NCBI GenBank assembly: GCA_025057175.1
Contig: JANWYE010000004.1
Location: 1 to 47,669 of the forward strand
Reading direction: 5' to 3'
Source: Chloroflexus sp.
GTDB lineage: Bacteria; Chloroflexota; Chloroflexia; Chloroflexales; Chloroflexaceae
Length of the DNA: 47,669 nt
Positions 26,263-35,454 of this stretch are shown piece by piece. Position numbers and translations under genes: made by a program. A model generated the notes under the pieces. The model worked only from the letters and a program-made list of their open reading frames with translations. It was not told the origin of the DNA and ran no database searches. Position 1 is the first letter of the stretch, and each line of letters begins with the position of its first letter.

Positions 26263-26631
26263 ATGTTTCCATTTCAAGAACTCTTCCTCAGCCCGCTTGG
26301 CGTTGGCATCTTGATCCTGATGCTCTTGATCGAGTGGCAAGCAATGGTGCAGATCAAATGGCAACCACTGTTTCGCGCTCTTGGGGATGTGGTGGTGGCC
26401 AGCCTTGTGTCATCGGTAGTCATTGTGCTGTTGAGCCGATTGCTGTTAGCGCTAGAGAACCCGCTCTTCGTGATTGTTGCCGCTTTCGCGGTGGCAGTGG
26501 CCGTCGAGGGATTCGTGTTGATGTTGATTCGCAAACGCAAAGCCGCCGCCAGTTATATGGCGGCGTTGGTGGCGAATGCGGTGTCGTTTATCTTTTTGCT
26601 GATTTTTTATTTGTCGTTTTTGGCGATGTAG
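26263..26631 (+). CDS. Small conserved-looking membrane protein of unknown function
   Basis: A 122-residue hydrophobic protein with about four membrane segments (roughly residues 8-25, 38-60, 62-86 and 94-120) and a short basic loop RKRKAAA. I do not recognise a family. ATG at 26263 is preferred over a GTG eight codons earlier because AAGGA lies nine bases upstream. It follows opcA by 55 bases and converges on secA. The stop codon lies inside a strong hairpin. Confidence 0.65.
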   Translation: MFPFQELFLSPLGVGILILMLLIEWQAMVQIKWQPLFRALGDVVVASLVSSVVIVLLSRLLLALENPLFVIVAAFAVAVAVEGFVLMLIRKRKAAASYMAALVANAVSFIFLLIFYLSFLAM

Positions 26632-26663
26632 GGGAAGGTTTTCGGCTTGTAACCTGCCCCTAC
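26628..26663. terminator. Bidirectional-type hairpin between small membrane protein and secA
   Basis: GTAGGGG-A-AGGTT (26628-26640) pairs with AACCT-G-CCCCTAC (26651-26663), a 12-bp stem with one mismatch that includes the stop codon of the upstream gene. A second hairpin GTGTGCGGCAG/CTGCCACAC follows at 26681-26705. The genes on both sides converge here, so they probably form the transcript ends. Confidence 0.6.
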
Positions 26664-26725
26664 GATGCGCAGAGATGATGGTGTGCGGCAGGGCAACTGC
26701 CACACGGTCTCGCTTCACCTCACCC

Positions 26726-29710
26726 TTACCGCTTCTTCCCCCGTGGCACGGCTTGGGCATTGCGCCCGCGTGGCGTAGTGGGGCCATTTGCCGGCAGTTT
26801 GCCGCTCTCAATCGCGGCTTTGATCTTGGCCGCCTCTTCAGCAATGACCGGGTTAGCCGGACGGGCCATCTTAGCCGGCGTGGGATCAGCCACCGGCGCT
26901 GGGTTGGCGATGCTGGCCAACTCGTGCTCGCGGCCCAAATGGCAGTGCTTGAACTTCTTGCCACTCCCGCACGGGCACGGATCATTGCGCCCAATCTGCG
27001 GCGTCGAGCGGCGTTGCGGTTTGCGCGCTTGCTCAACCTCGCTGCTGCCGCCGGCAACTTGCGCCGTCGCCAAGCGGCGGGCCTGCTCTTCGGCAATTTG
27101 GCGTAGATACGCTTCGTACTGGAACGAGGCCGGAATGATGTTGTACACGATGTCGCGGGCGATATTCTCCTTTAGCTCATCGAACATGCGGAAAGACTCG
27201 CGCTTAAACTCGACCAGCGGGTCTTTTTGCGCGTAAGCTTGCAAGAGAATATTCTGCCGCAACTCATCCATCGCGGTCAGATAATCGACCCACTGGCGGT
27301 CAATCGCGCCCAACATCACCCGCCGCTCGACAGTGCGCATAACTTCAGGCGTAATCGCCTTCTCGCGCTCGGCGTAAGCCGTCTCTAGGTGATCGAGCAA
27401 GAATTGCTCAACCTCCTCCTTCTTCTTGCCTTTTAGCGTCTCAGCAGTGACGGTTGGCGGCAGGGTCGGGTTGATTCGGCGGTAAGCGCGCAAGACCTCG
27501 GTCAATCCTAACTCGTCGGGTTCATCACCTAGATGATCATCGATCTGGCGCTGAATCTCTTCGGCCATCAGATCGAGCACCCGCTCGCGCATATCGGCTT
27601 CATCGAGAATCGCCTTGCGGTCGGCATAGATAATTTGGCGCTGCTTGTTCATCACATCGTCAAACTCGACAGTGTGCTTGCGAGCATCGAAGTTGTACCC
27701 CTCGACGCGGGTCTGCGCGCCTTCGATGGTGCGGTCAAGCAGACCAGCCTGCAACGGCACATCTGAGCCGACATAGCGCTCCATCAATCCCCTGATCCGG
27801 TCAACCGGCCCAAACCGGCGCAGCAATTCATCTTCGAGCGAGAGGAAGAAGCGTGACGAACCGGGGTCGCCTTGGCGTCCGGCGCGTCCGCGCAACTGAT
27901 TGTCAATCCGGCGCGCTTCATGGCGTTCGGTGCCGATCACGTGCAACCCGCCGAGCTTGCGCACCTCTTCGCCTTCGGCTTCGGTCAGCGCCTTGGCCTT
28001 TTCCCACGCTGCCCGTTTCTGTTCGGGCGTAGCCGTCTCGATGGTCAGTCCCTCTTTGCGCAGAAACTCTTCCACCAAACCATCGGGGTTGCCGCCGAGC
28101 AGAATGTCAGTGCCGCGACCGGCCATATTGGTCGCAACCGTCACCGCGCCCTTGCGCCCGGCCTGCGCGACAATCGCCGCCTCGCGCTCGTGGTGCTTGG
28201 CATTGAGCACATTGTGCGGGATGCCGGCCTGCTTCAGCATTGCGCTGATCCGTTCCGAGGTTTCAACCGAGGTGGTGCCGATCAGCACTGGCCGCCCAAT
28301 CTCGTGCATCTCTTGCACTTCGCGCAGCACGGCGTTGAACTTGGCCTCTTCGGTGGCGTAGATCTGATCGGGCAGATCCTCGCGGATCATCGGTTTATGG
28401 GTCGGGATGACCACCACATCGAGGTTATAGATCTTGGCGAACTCTTCCCGCTCGGTGTAAGCCGTACCGGTCATGCCGGCCAGCTTCTTGTACATGCGGA
28501 AGTAGTTCTGGAAGGTAATGGTAGCCAGCGTCACGTTCTCGTTCTTGATCGGCACCCCTTCCTTAGCCTCAATCGCCTGATGGAGGCCATCGCTCCAGCG
28601 CCGGCCCGGCATCGCGCGCCCGGTGAACTCGTCAATGATGACCACCTCGCCGTTGGGTGTCACCATATAGTCGCGGTCACGCTGATAGATAAACTGCGCC
28701 TTGAGCGCATTCTCAACGTAGTGCGTCTTCTCGTAGTGTTCGGGATCGAACAGGCTCTCGCCGGCAGGGATGTTGAGCAGCTTTTCGAGCTTCTCAATCC
28801 CCTTTTCGCTGAGGTAGATGCTCTTCGTGCGCTCATCAACAAAGAAGTCGCCATCCGGCTCTAGCCCCTCTTCCTTCACCTGTTTCGCCGTCACCGACGA
28901 GCGGCGCAACTGGCGCACGAGTTTGGCCATTTGGCGATACAGATCGGACGACTTCTGGGCTGGGCCGGAAATGATCAACGGCGTGCGCGCCTCGTCAATC
29001 AAGATGTTGTCAACCTCGTCAACGATGGCGTAGTGCAGTTCGCGCTGCACGAGCTGCGACTTTTCGTAGGCCATGTTGTCGCGCAGATAGTCGAAGCCAA
29101 ACTCGTTGTTGGTGCCGTAGGTAATGTCGGCCAGATAGGCTTCACGGCGGGTGCAAGGCCGCCAATGAACGAGGCGCTGGTCTTCGGGATTAGCGTTGGG
29201 ATCGATATAATCGGGATCGTACAACGCGCTCTGCTCGTGGGCGATAAATCCGACCGAAAGGCCGAGGAAGTGATAGATCGGCCCCATCCAGCCGGCGCCG
29301 ACCTTGGCCAGATAGTCGTTGACCGTCACCAGATGCGCACCCTTGCCTTCCAGTGCGTTGAGGTAGAGCGGCAAGGTAGCGACGAGCGTCTTGCCTTCGC
29401 CGGTCTTCATTTCGGCGATTTTGCCTTGGTGCAGCACGATACCGCCGATCAACTGCACATCGAAATGGCGCAGCCCAATCGTGCGCGTCGCGGCCTCGCG
29501 CACGGTAGCAAAAGCTTCGGGCAGAATATCATCAAGCGTCTCGCCATCGGCCAAACGCTGGCGGAACTCATCAGTCTTAGCGCGCAGCTCGGCGTCGCTC
29601 AGCTTGGCAAATTCGGGGCCAAGCCGGTTAATCTCATCTACTATTGGCTGGAGCCGGCGTATTTCTTTTTCGTTGCTGTCACCGAGCAACCGCCGGAAAA
29701 AATTCAACAT
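26726..29710 (-). CDS. secA: Preprotein translocase subunit SecA
   Basis: A 994-residue ATP-driven motor that pushes preproteins through SecYEG. Walker A is [11 protein letters not shown] (101-111), the DEAD-like box is [16 protein letters not shown], the second motor domain has [12 protein letters not shown] and [15 protein letters not shown], and a C-terminal SEC-C zinc motif [13 protein letters not shown] sits at 912-924. Unusually, about 70 more residues rich in Pro, Ala and basic residues follow the zinc motif. ATG at 29710 has AAGGAG in front; a longer frame from 29752 runs into a hairpin region. Two similar hairpins lie upstream. Confidence 0.97.
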   Translation of the reverse strand: MLNFFRRLLGDSNEKEIRRLQPIVDEINRLGPEFAKLSDAELRAKTDEFRQRLADGETLDDILPEAFATVREAATRTIGLRHFDVQLIGGIVLHQGKIAEMKTGEGKTLVATLPLYLNALEGKGAHLVTVNDYLAKVGAGWMGPIYHFLGLSVGFIAHEQSALYDPDYIDPNANPEDQRLVHWRPCTRREAYLADITYGTNNEFGFDYLRDNMAYEKSQLVQRELHYAIVDEVDNILIDEARTPLIISGPAQKSSDLYRQMAKLVRQLRRSSVTAKQVKEEGLEPDGDFFVDERTKSIYLSEKGIEKLEKLLNIPAGESLFDPEHYEKTHYVENALKAQFIYQRDRDYMVTPNGEVVIIDEFTGRAMPGRRWSDGLHQAIEAKEGVPIKNENVTLATITFQNYFRMYKKLAGMTGTAYTEREEFAKIYNLDVVVIPTHKPMIREDLPDQIYATEEAKFNAVLREVQEMHEIGRPVLIGTTSVETSERISAMLKQAGIPHNVLNAKHHEREAAIVAQAGRKGAVTVATNMAGRGTDILLGGNPDGLVEEFLRKEGLTIETATPEQKRAAWEKAKALTEAEGEEVRKLGGLHVIGTERHEARRIDNQLRGRAGRQGDPGSSRFFLSLEDELLRRFGPVDRIRGLMERYVGSDVPLQAGLLDRTIEGAQTRVEGYNFDARKHTVEFDDVMNKQRQIIYADRKAILDEADMRERVLDLMAEEIQRQIDDHLGDEPDELGLTEVLRAYRRINPTLPPTVTAETLKGKKKEEVEQFLLDHLETAYAEREKAITPEVMRTVERRVMLGAIDRQWVDYLTAMDELRQNILLQAYAQKDPLVEFKRESFRMFDELKENIARDIVYNIIPASFQYEAYLRQIAEEQARRLATAQVAGGSSEVEQARKPQRRSTPQIGRNDPCPCGSGKKFKHCHLGREHELASIANPAPVADPTPAKMARPANPVIAEEAAKIKAAIESGKLPANGPTTPRGRNAQAVPRGKKR

Positions 29711-29725
29711 ATCTACTCCTTGGAT

Positions 29726-29780
29726 GGGCGCAGCGGACTGCGCCAAAATCATGCAGGCACGGGCGCAGCGGGCTGCGCCC
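29726..29780. promoter_or_regulatory. Twin hairpins in the secA leader
   Basis: Two nearly identical stem-loops, 29727-29744 (GGCGCAG/CTGCGCC) and 29761-29780 (GGGCGCAGC/GCTGCGCCC), lie in the 80 bases between the HD-GYP gene stop and secA. The nearer one ends five bases before the AAGGAG ribosome binding site of secA. The farther one has TTTT on the plus-strand side. They may end the upstream transcript, regulate secA translation, or be a duplicated repeat element. Confidence 0.5.
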
Positions 29781-29790
29781 TTTTACCATA

Positions 29791-32016
29791 CTACCTCATT
29801 ATATCATCGCTGCCCATTTCGGCGATGACTTGCTCAAACACCGCGACAACCCGCGGATCGAAATGGCGTCCGGCCTGTTCACGGATGTAGGCCAGCGCGC
29901 GTTCACGTGGCCACGCCGCTCGGTAGGGCCGGTCGCTCGTCAGCGCATCGTACACATCAACGACGGCAAAGATGCGGGCGGCAAGCGGAATCTCCTCGCC
30001 GCGCAGGCCACGCGGATAGCCGGTGCCGTCCCATTTTTCGTGGTGGCACCACGGAATATCGAGCGCAGGCGCGAGAAAGGCAATCGGGCGGAGCAGCTCG
30101 ACGGCCAGTGTGGGGTGAGTGCGCATGATCGCCCACTCCTCGTCATTGAGTGGGCCGGGCTTGAGCAAAATCGCGTCAGGGATACCCATCTTACCGATGT
30201 CGTGCAACAGCGCGCCACGGCGCACGTGCAGCAACTCTTCCTCGCTAAACCCCATGCGGGCAGCGATGCGTACCGTCAACTCGGTGACGCGGCGCGAATG
30301 GCCTTCCGTCTCGCGGTCGCGCAAATCGAGGGCGCGTGACCAACCTTCGATCGTTTCATCATAAGCGGCGCGCAACTCGGCATTGGCGGTGCGCAGTTGC
30401 TCAAAAAGATCGGTGCGGTGCAACGCATTGGCGGCGAGATCGGCAATATCGCTCAACAATTCAAGTTCTGATTCACTCAGCGGCGTTGCCCGCTTGAGCA
30501 CAAGCGCGCCGACCAAGCGATTGGCCGTGTTGAGCGGCGCGCCGATCACCGTCTGTTCGGTCTGGTTGAGCAGATCAGAAACGTTAACTGGACCACTGAC
30601 CCGACTAAGCCGATGGCTTAGCGTCATAAGGATATCTGGTTGCTGTTCAAGCGTCGCCAAACAGTTCAACGCAATATCGACGTGTAACATCTCGCCATCG
30701 GGACGCAAGAGGGCAATGCTTTCCGCGGCAAACACTTCGCGCACCTGACCTAGCAAGATCGGCGTCAATTCGGCCCGTGCTTGGGCTGGGCGCAGGGCAG
30801 TCCCGATTGCCATCAGGGTCGCGCGCCGCTGCTCGCGAGCGACCTGCTCGGAGATGTCTTGCTTAATGGCGATAAAGCGACTGATTGCACCATTCTCGTC
30901 AGTTACCGGCGTGATGGTCATCTCTTCATGGTAGAGGCTGCCGTCTTTACGCCGGTTGATCAAGCGGCCCCGCCACGGTTTCCCGGCCAAAATCTGATCC
31001 CAGAGCGCTGCGTAGAAGGCGCGATCTTGTTTGTTGGATCGCAAGATGCGGGTCGATTGGCCAATCGCTTCGCTTACCGAATAACCGGTCAGGGTGGTGA
31101 AGGCCGGATTGACCCACTCGATAATCCCGTTGCGATCGGTTATGACGATCGCGTTAGCGGCATCGTTGAGAGCTTGCGCCTGTACCCGCAAGCGCTCGTG
31201 TTGCTGGTGAAATTGCGCGCGGTAGTAAGCGTTTTCGATGGCAATGGGCAATTGGGCAAGAAAGCCTTCGCGCTTGATGATGTAATCGGCAACACCCAAA
31301 CGCAATGCTTGCAGGGGAAATTCCTCATTGCCCGGCTGGGCCATCACGATCACTGGTTGCGTCAGCCGGCGGAACTGAATCAGCTCTTTCACCAGATCGA
31401 GCATCGCTACGCGCGGTTGGGCGCAGTCGATCAACACAAGATCACCGGCGGATTGGCCTTCGCCTAAAGCTTTCAAAAACGCGCGCCAACTATGCACCGG
31501 CACACAGTGCAGATGGGGTGCAGCGCGTTGCAGATCATGGATTGTTGCCTTGCTATCGGTAGCGCCGAATTCAATATAGGTGACGATAATTGGCCGGCTG
31601 CGCCGCGCCTGCTGTGAGCGAAAGCGCCGGCAAGCCTGCTCGATCAGTGCGCCGATCCGGTCGAGGTAATCATCGCGCTTGATCACATAATCATCGGCGC
31701 CGGCTTTTAACGCGCTAATCACCGTGTGATCGCCGCCGCCACCGGTAAGGATGATAACGGCCAGCGGCAGATGGTGCGCTCGGATGTAGGCAAGGAGATC
31801 GAGACCGTCACCATCGCGGAGGTGGAGATCAAGAATGACTCCGTCGTATGGTAGTGCGTTGGGTGACAAATTGCACAGATGGGCATGAGCTGCTTGATAC
31901 GAATCGACGTGCGTGATCGCACTTGCTGCATCATGGAGCAGCATCGCGCGCCGGAAGAGATCAGCGTCAAATGGATTGTCCTCAATGAGCAGTAGACGAA
32001 GCGGATGCGATGGCAT
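29791..32016 (-). CDS. Response regulator REC-REC-PAS-GAF-HD-GYP (probable c-di-GMP phosphodiesterase)
   Basis: A 741-residue cytoplasmic protein. Domain order: receiver 1 (about 5-125; Asp63 in GVILDLHL, Lys in VIKRD), a second receiver-like domain (about 148-270; DLVLIDCAQ, YIIKREG, more degenerate), PAS/PAC (about 295-420; NAIVITDRNGIIEWVNPAFT), GAF (about 425-565) and HD-GYP (about 570-741; LLHDIGKMGIPD, HHEKWDGTGYP). HD-GYP domains usually hydrolyse cyclic di-GMP, and all key residues are present. The ATG at 32016 has GGAG upstream and overlaps the end of the histidine kinase gene by 35 bases, so the kinase is its probable partner. Confidence 0.93.
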   Translation of the reverse strand: MPSHPLRLLLIEDNPFDADLFRRAMLLHDAASAITHVDSYQAAHAHLCNLSPNALPYDGVILDLHLRDGDGLDLLAYIRAHHLPLAVIILTGGGGDHTVISALKAGADDYVIKRDDYLDRIGALIEQACRRFRSQQARRSRPIIVTYIEFGATDSKATIHDLQRAAPHLHCVPVHSWRAFLKALGEGQSAGDLVLIDCAQPRVAMLDLVKELIQFRRLTQPVIVMAQPGNEEFPLQALRLGVADYIIKREGFLAQLPIAIENAYYRAQFHQQHERLRVQAQALNDAANAIVITDRNGIIEWVNPAFTTLTGYSVSEAIGQSTRILRSNKQDRAFYAALWDQILAGKPWRGRLINRRKDGSLYHEEMTITPVTDENGAISRFIAIKQDISEQVAREQRRATLMAIGTALRPAQARAELTPILLGQVREVFAAESIALLRPDGEMLHVDIALNCLATLEQQPDILMTLSHRLSRVSGPVNVSDLLNQTEQTVIGAPLNTANRLVGALVLKRATPLSESELELLSDIADLAANALHRTDLFEQLRTANAELRAAYDETIEGWSRALDLRDRETEGHSRRVTELTVRIAARMGFSEEELLHVRRGALLHDIGKMGIPDAILLKPGPLNDEEWAIMRTHPTLAVELLRPIAFLAPALDIPWCHHEKWDGTGYPRGLRGEEIPLAARIFAVVDVYDALTSDRPYRAAWPRERALAYIREQAGRHFDPRVVAVFEQVIAEMGSDDIMR

Positions 32017-33031
32017 GCGGGATCTCCAGATAGAAGATTGCGCCAGCACCGGGTTTACTCTCGGCCCAGACCCGGCCACCCATGCGCTCAGCCGCTTTCT
32101 GCACAATCGCTAAGCCAACACCGGAACCGGGATACATATCTTGGGGGTGCAGCCGTTGAAAGATGCCGAAGATTCGGTCGTGGTGGCGCATATCGAACCC
32201 AATCCCGTTGTCTTTGACCCATAGCCGCACCATACTGCCGATGGCTTCGGAACCAATTGCTAGCCGCGGTTGTGGCACATGGGCGCTAAATTTCAGTGCG
32301 TTGTCAATCAAGTTTCGCAAGGCTAAGGTGATACTGGTTTCATCGCCATAGATGATCGCACACTGGAGGTGGCGCTCGATTACAACGCCGCGCGCTGCTA
32401 TTTGATCAGCATGAACGGTTAGAATCTCAGCAATGACGTTTTCGAGATTGATCTCGGCATACTCAAGAACCCTGCGCTCGACGTGAGTATAGGCTAGCAA
32501 GTCGTCAATGAGTTGATTCATTTGTGCAATGGCAAGGTGAATGTTGTTCAGGCATTGCTTGCCGTCATCACTGAGCTGGTGTGCGTGAAAGCGCAAGAGG
32601 AGTTGGTTGTAACCAGCTATCACCCGCAATGGCGCTTTAAGGTCGTGCGAGACGGTGGCGGTAAAGGCCTCTAATTTCTGATTGATTTGGCTTAATTCGG
32701 CATTAGCTGCCTGCAAGGGTGCGGTGCGCTCGGCGATCCGCTGTTCGAGCGAGGCATTCAGGGCGCGCAGTTCGTTATTGATGCGTTGGTATTGGCTGAT
32801 GGTGCGCCAGCGCTCAAATCCGAGCCAAGCAGCCATTGCTAGCACAAACAGCCAACCTTTCATCGTCTGCCAGCCAGTCAGTCCCTCAATGTCGTGGGCC
32901 ATCAACGTGAGCAGACGGTCGGAGAAGGCGATCCACGCTCCGGCAAAGATGGTGTACCAAAACGCTAATCGCAATGCGCTGGGCGCCGGATCGGCGCTAT
33001 GCCATAGGTGACGAAGATACGCGAGCGACAT
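31982..33031 (-). CDS. Membrane sensor histidine kinase
   Basis: A 349-residue kinase with two membrane segments (about 20-45 and 57-73), a coiled-coil linker (80-120), a HisKA domain with phospho-acceptor His129 in SHDLKAPLRVI, and an HATPase domain (NLIDNALKFS, VKDNGIGFDMRHHDRIFGIF, GSGVGLAIVQK). The part after the membrane segments resembles phytochrome-family and cyanobacterial kinases; there is almost no extracytoplasmic loop, so it may sense within the membrane. It is encoded before, and overlaps, a receiver/HD-GYP protein gene. It is divergent from the BNR-repeat gene. Confidence 0.92.
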   Translation of the reverse strand: MSLAYLRHLWHSADPAPSALRLAFWYTIFAGAWIAFSDRLLTLMAHDIEGLTGWQTMKGWLFVLAMAAWLGFERWRTISQYQRINNELRALNASLEQRIAERTAPLQAANAELSQINQKLEAFTATVSHDLKAPLRVIAGYNQLLLRFHAHQLSDDGKQCLNNIHLAIAQMNQLIDDLLAYTHVERRVLEYAEINLENVIAEILTVHADQIAARGVVIERHLQCAIIYGDETSITLALRNLIDNALKFSAHVPQPRLAIGSEAIGSMVRLWVKDNGIGFDMRHHDRIFGIFQRLHPQDMYPGSGVGLAIVQKAAERMGGRVWAESKPGAGAIFYLEIPHAIASASSTAH

Positions 33032-33203
33032 AATCCCATCCCCCAGTCAGGGTACACTAGCAACAATGCGGCACGATCGAACGGGGATGCGCTCCAGTCT
33101 GAGATACTCTATCATCATAGCACAACGCATTCGGCAATGCTATGCTACAATCGCAGTGGTGACGCAGCATGCGCCAGTTTGGCAACTTGGTAGAGGAGGC
33201 GGC

Positions 33204-33818
33204 ATGGCAAAGGCTGGAGTGCTTTACGTTGGCGCCGACGATGGGTTGTACATTTTTAGTGATCCGGGGGGCACGGGGCGTTGGCGCTTGTTGCCCGACG
33301 TGGCCTTGGCTGGCGAGCAAGTATTTGCATTAGTTGCCGCCGATTCGTTGAGCTTGGTGGCGGCAACAAAGCAAGCTTTCTTGCGCAGCGACGACGGTGG
33401 CCGGCAGTGGCGCGAGGCTGATGCCGAGGATCGGGCCTTATTCAATTTTTTGGCCACTGATCGCTTGCCGGTTGCTACAGTACAGGGAATGGGGGTTTGG
33501 CGCAACGCCGATTTGGGTTTGCCGGATGCGGGCTTGCTAGCTGTGTTGTCAGGCAAGCAAGAGGTGTTGTTGGCGGCGGTAGCTGATGGTACGCGCTTGC
33601 TGCGCAGCGAAGATGGCGGCAAGACGTGGCAAGAGGTGGCTGTAGCGTGGCAGGGCGCGCTGAGTGCGTTTGCGCCAAGCACTTACCATATTGATGTGGT
33701 GTGGGCTGGCACCGATCGCGGCCAGATCTGGCGCAGCGATGACCGCGGGCGCACGTGGCAGCAGGTGGGTAGCATTCCCGCGCCTGTGCGCTGCCTCGCC
33801 GCTGTGCGGGTAGCGTAA
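33204..33818 (+). CDS. BNR/Asp-box repeat protein (YCF48/sortilin-like propeller fragment)
   Basis: A 204-residue protein with repeated Asp boxes: RSDDGGRQW, RSEDGGKTW and RSDDRGRTW, roughly 45-90 residues apart, typical of BNR repeats in beta-propellers of the sialidase/YCF48/Vps10 type. No signal peptide is visible, so it may be cytoplasmic. The propeller is short; a full fold may need self-association. GAGGAGGC gives a strong ribosome binding site for the ATG at 33204. It converges on the five-gene cassette to its right. Function unknown. Confidence 0.75.
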   Translation: MAKAGVLYVGADDGLYIFSDPGGTGRWRLLPDVALAGEQVFALVAADSLSLVAATKQAFLRSDDGGRQWREADAEDRALFNFLATDRLPVATVQGMGVWRNADLGLPDAGLLAVLSGKQEVLLAAVADGTRLLRSEDGGKTWQEVAVAWQGALSAFAPSTYHIDVVWAGTDRGQIWRSDDRGRTWQQVGSIPAPVRCLAAVRVA

Positions 33819-33828
33819 TGCTGCCCTA

Positions 33829-35454
33829 TCATCCGTAAAAGTCTGCGTATCCCTCACGGTCGAGCCGGGCAAGCATGTGTTCGAGCCGAGCCGCGCTACG
33901 CGGCAATCGTCCGGCGCATATCGTATGTAGCCCGCGCAGCGCCTGCCGGAAGCGGGGTGTGTCGTCGCCGCGCAGGCGCGGCAGCAGGCGCTGGAGTATC
34001 TGCATATCGAGCGCCTCAAGGGGGTTCATGCCAATCGCCTGCTCGATAAAACGGAGCGTCTCACTCAGTACCCGATAGCCGGGTGGCCGTCCGGCGGCGG
34101 CCATCTGAGTTTGAATAGCTTCTAGTAGCTGCCAAACCTGTTCGTCGATGTCACCCTGATGCGCAGCGCGGAGCGCCGCTAGATCAACGTTGCTGAGTTC
34201 GATCAGGTTGGCTCGATCAAGCACTTTGTCGCTGAGGGTGAAGGTGCTTTCATCAACGTTGACTGTGCCAATCAGGCGGAGGTTGGCCGGTAGCCGCAAC
34301 GGGTTGCGCACAACGCCGCCACCGGCCAGCGGCGTCTCGGCCAGTGGTGTGCCGAGATCGATTAACCCCTCTGCTGTCTCCATCGCCGATAAGATTGGGG
34401 CGAGGTAATACTCCGGTCGCGCTAAATTCATCTCATCGAGGCAGACGATGTACGTCTGGCCCGGATCGGCTGCCGCGCTGAGGAGGTGGCGCAAAAACGG
34501 CGTCGGTTGGTAAAGCCCGGTCAGCGTGTTGTAGTAGCCGAGTAAATCACGGGCGCTATGCCAATCGGGTTGCACGGCGACCAGCAGATAGATTGGGTTG
34601 GGCTGGCCTTCGCCCACGCCGATCAGCGCGTCGGCGTAGAGCCGGGTAAGCCACGTCTTGCCGCTGCCGCTCGGCCCGGCCAAAATGACAAGTGGTCGCG
34701 CTTGCACCGCTAAATGGAATGCGTACAGGGTGCGTTCATCGATTACCATCCCCCGCCGGCGAATGGTGGCAGCGATCTGCTCGATTGGCGGCAATCCCGT
34801 TCGGTAACGTTCAGGCGTTTCGCGCAGCACAGCGGTTGCGCTCAGCTCAACCTCGGCTAATTCCATCAAGGCTTCATTGAGCGGCAACAAGGCGCAAAGG
34901 TCATTGATCAATCGCTCATCCGGCGGTAAGCGCTCCCACGGGTAGACAAAGCCGGCCCACAGATATTGCGCTTGCCGTTGGGCGAGATAGTGATCGATCC
35001 AGCGCATCTCCGGCGCGGGCGGGCGGCGGCTGGCAAACCGCGCCTGTCCTTCGGCCCCGATCCGGTCGATCAGTTCCTCCCACAGCGGGCGCGCTTCGTG
35101 CCAGAGCCGGGCAAGCTGTGGCCGGCGCGCGCCCCACAGTTGCAACCCAACGGCAACGGTGCGCTCGATGCCGCTGACCGTTAGCATCACGCCGGCTCCG
35201 CGTGGTGGCCGGTCGAAGGCAAACCAGTAATCCTCAATCGGATCGCGCCGCCCCTTCCCGCGGTCAATCGCCCGTCGCGCCTTAAAGCTCAACTCATACA
35301 GCGGCCATTGGCGCGGCAAGAGCGTTGCTGCTCGCTCGGCAGCGCGATTAGCCAGCGCCAGCAGTTCTGGGTGCAACAGACGTTGCACCGCTTGCCAGCG
35401 CTCGCTCACACCGGGTTGGAGCAGGGCTTGCAGGGCGGGTAATGAGAAAGGCAT
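33829..35454 (-). CDS. McrB-like AAA+ NTPase
   Basis: A 541-residue protein. The C-terminal half is an McrB/dynein-type AAA_5 domain: Walker A GPSGSGKTW (260-268), QPDWHSARDLLGYYN (295-309), Walker B IVCLDEMNLARPEYY (336-350), and LRLIGTVNVDESTFTLSDKV with LDRANLIEL. The N-terminal 240 residues are unassigned, with a section (52-130) that may be a DNA- or protein-binding domain as in MrcB-type proteins. McrB normally works with the nuclease McrC; none is visible. The ATG overlaps the stop of the preceding gene by one base (TGATG). Last gene of the five-gene minus-strand cassette. Confidence 0.85.
   Translation of the reverse strand: MPFSLPALQALLQPGVSERWQAVQRLLHPELLALANRAAERAATLLPRQWPLYELSFKARRAIDRGKGRRDPIEDYWFAFDRPPRGAGVMLTVSGIERTVAVGLQLWGARRPQLARLWHEARPLWEELIDRIGAEGQARFASRRPPAPEMRWIDHYLAQRQAQYLWAGFVYPWERLPPDERLINDLCALLPLNEALMELAEVELSATAVLRETPERYRTGLPPIEQIAATIRRRGMVIDERTLYAFHLAVQARPLVILAGPSGSGKTWLTRLYADALIGVGEGQPNPIYLLVAVQPDWHSARDLLGYYNTLTGLYQPTPFLRHLLSAAADPGQTYIVCLDEMNLARPEYYLAPILSAMETAEGLIDLGTPLAETPLAGGGVVRNPLRLPANLRLIGTVNVDESTFTLSDKVLDRANLIELSNVDLAALRAAHQGDIDEQVWQLLEAIQTQMAAAGRPPGYRVLSETLRFIEQAIGMNPLEALDMQILQRLLPRLRGDDTPRFRQALRGLHTICAGRLPRSAARLEHMLARLDREGYADFYG

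Noticed and set aside
27872-29890. Two long plus-strand open frames (330 and 319 codons) opposite secA
   Set aside because: They are antisense to a fully conserved secA in a GC-rich region, have no family features or ribosome binding sites, and follow the codon pattern of the real gene on the other strand.
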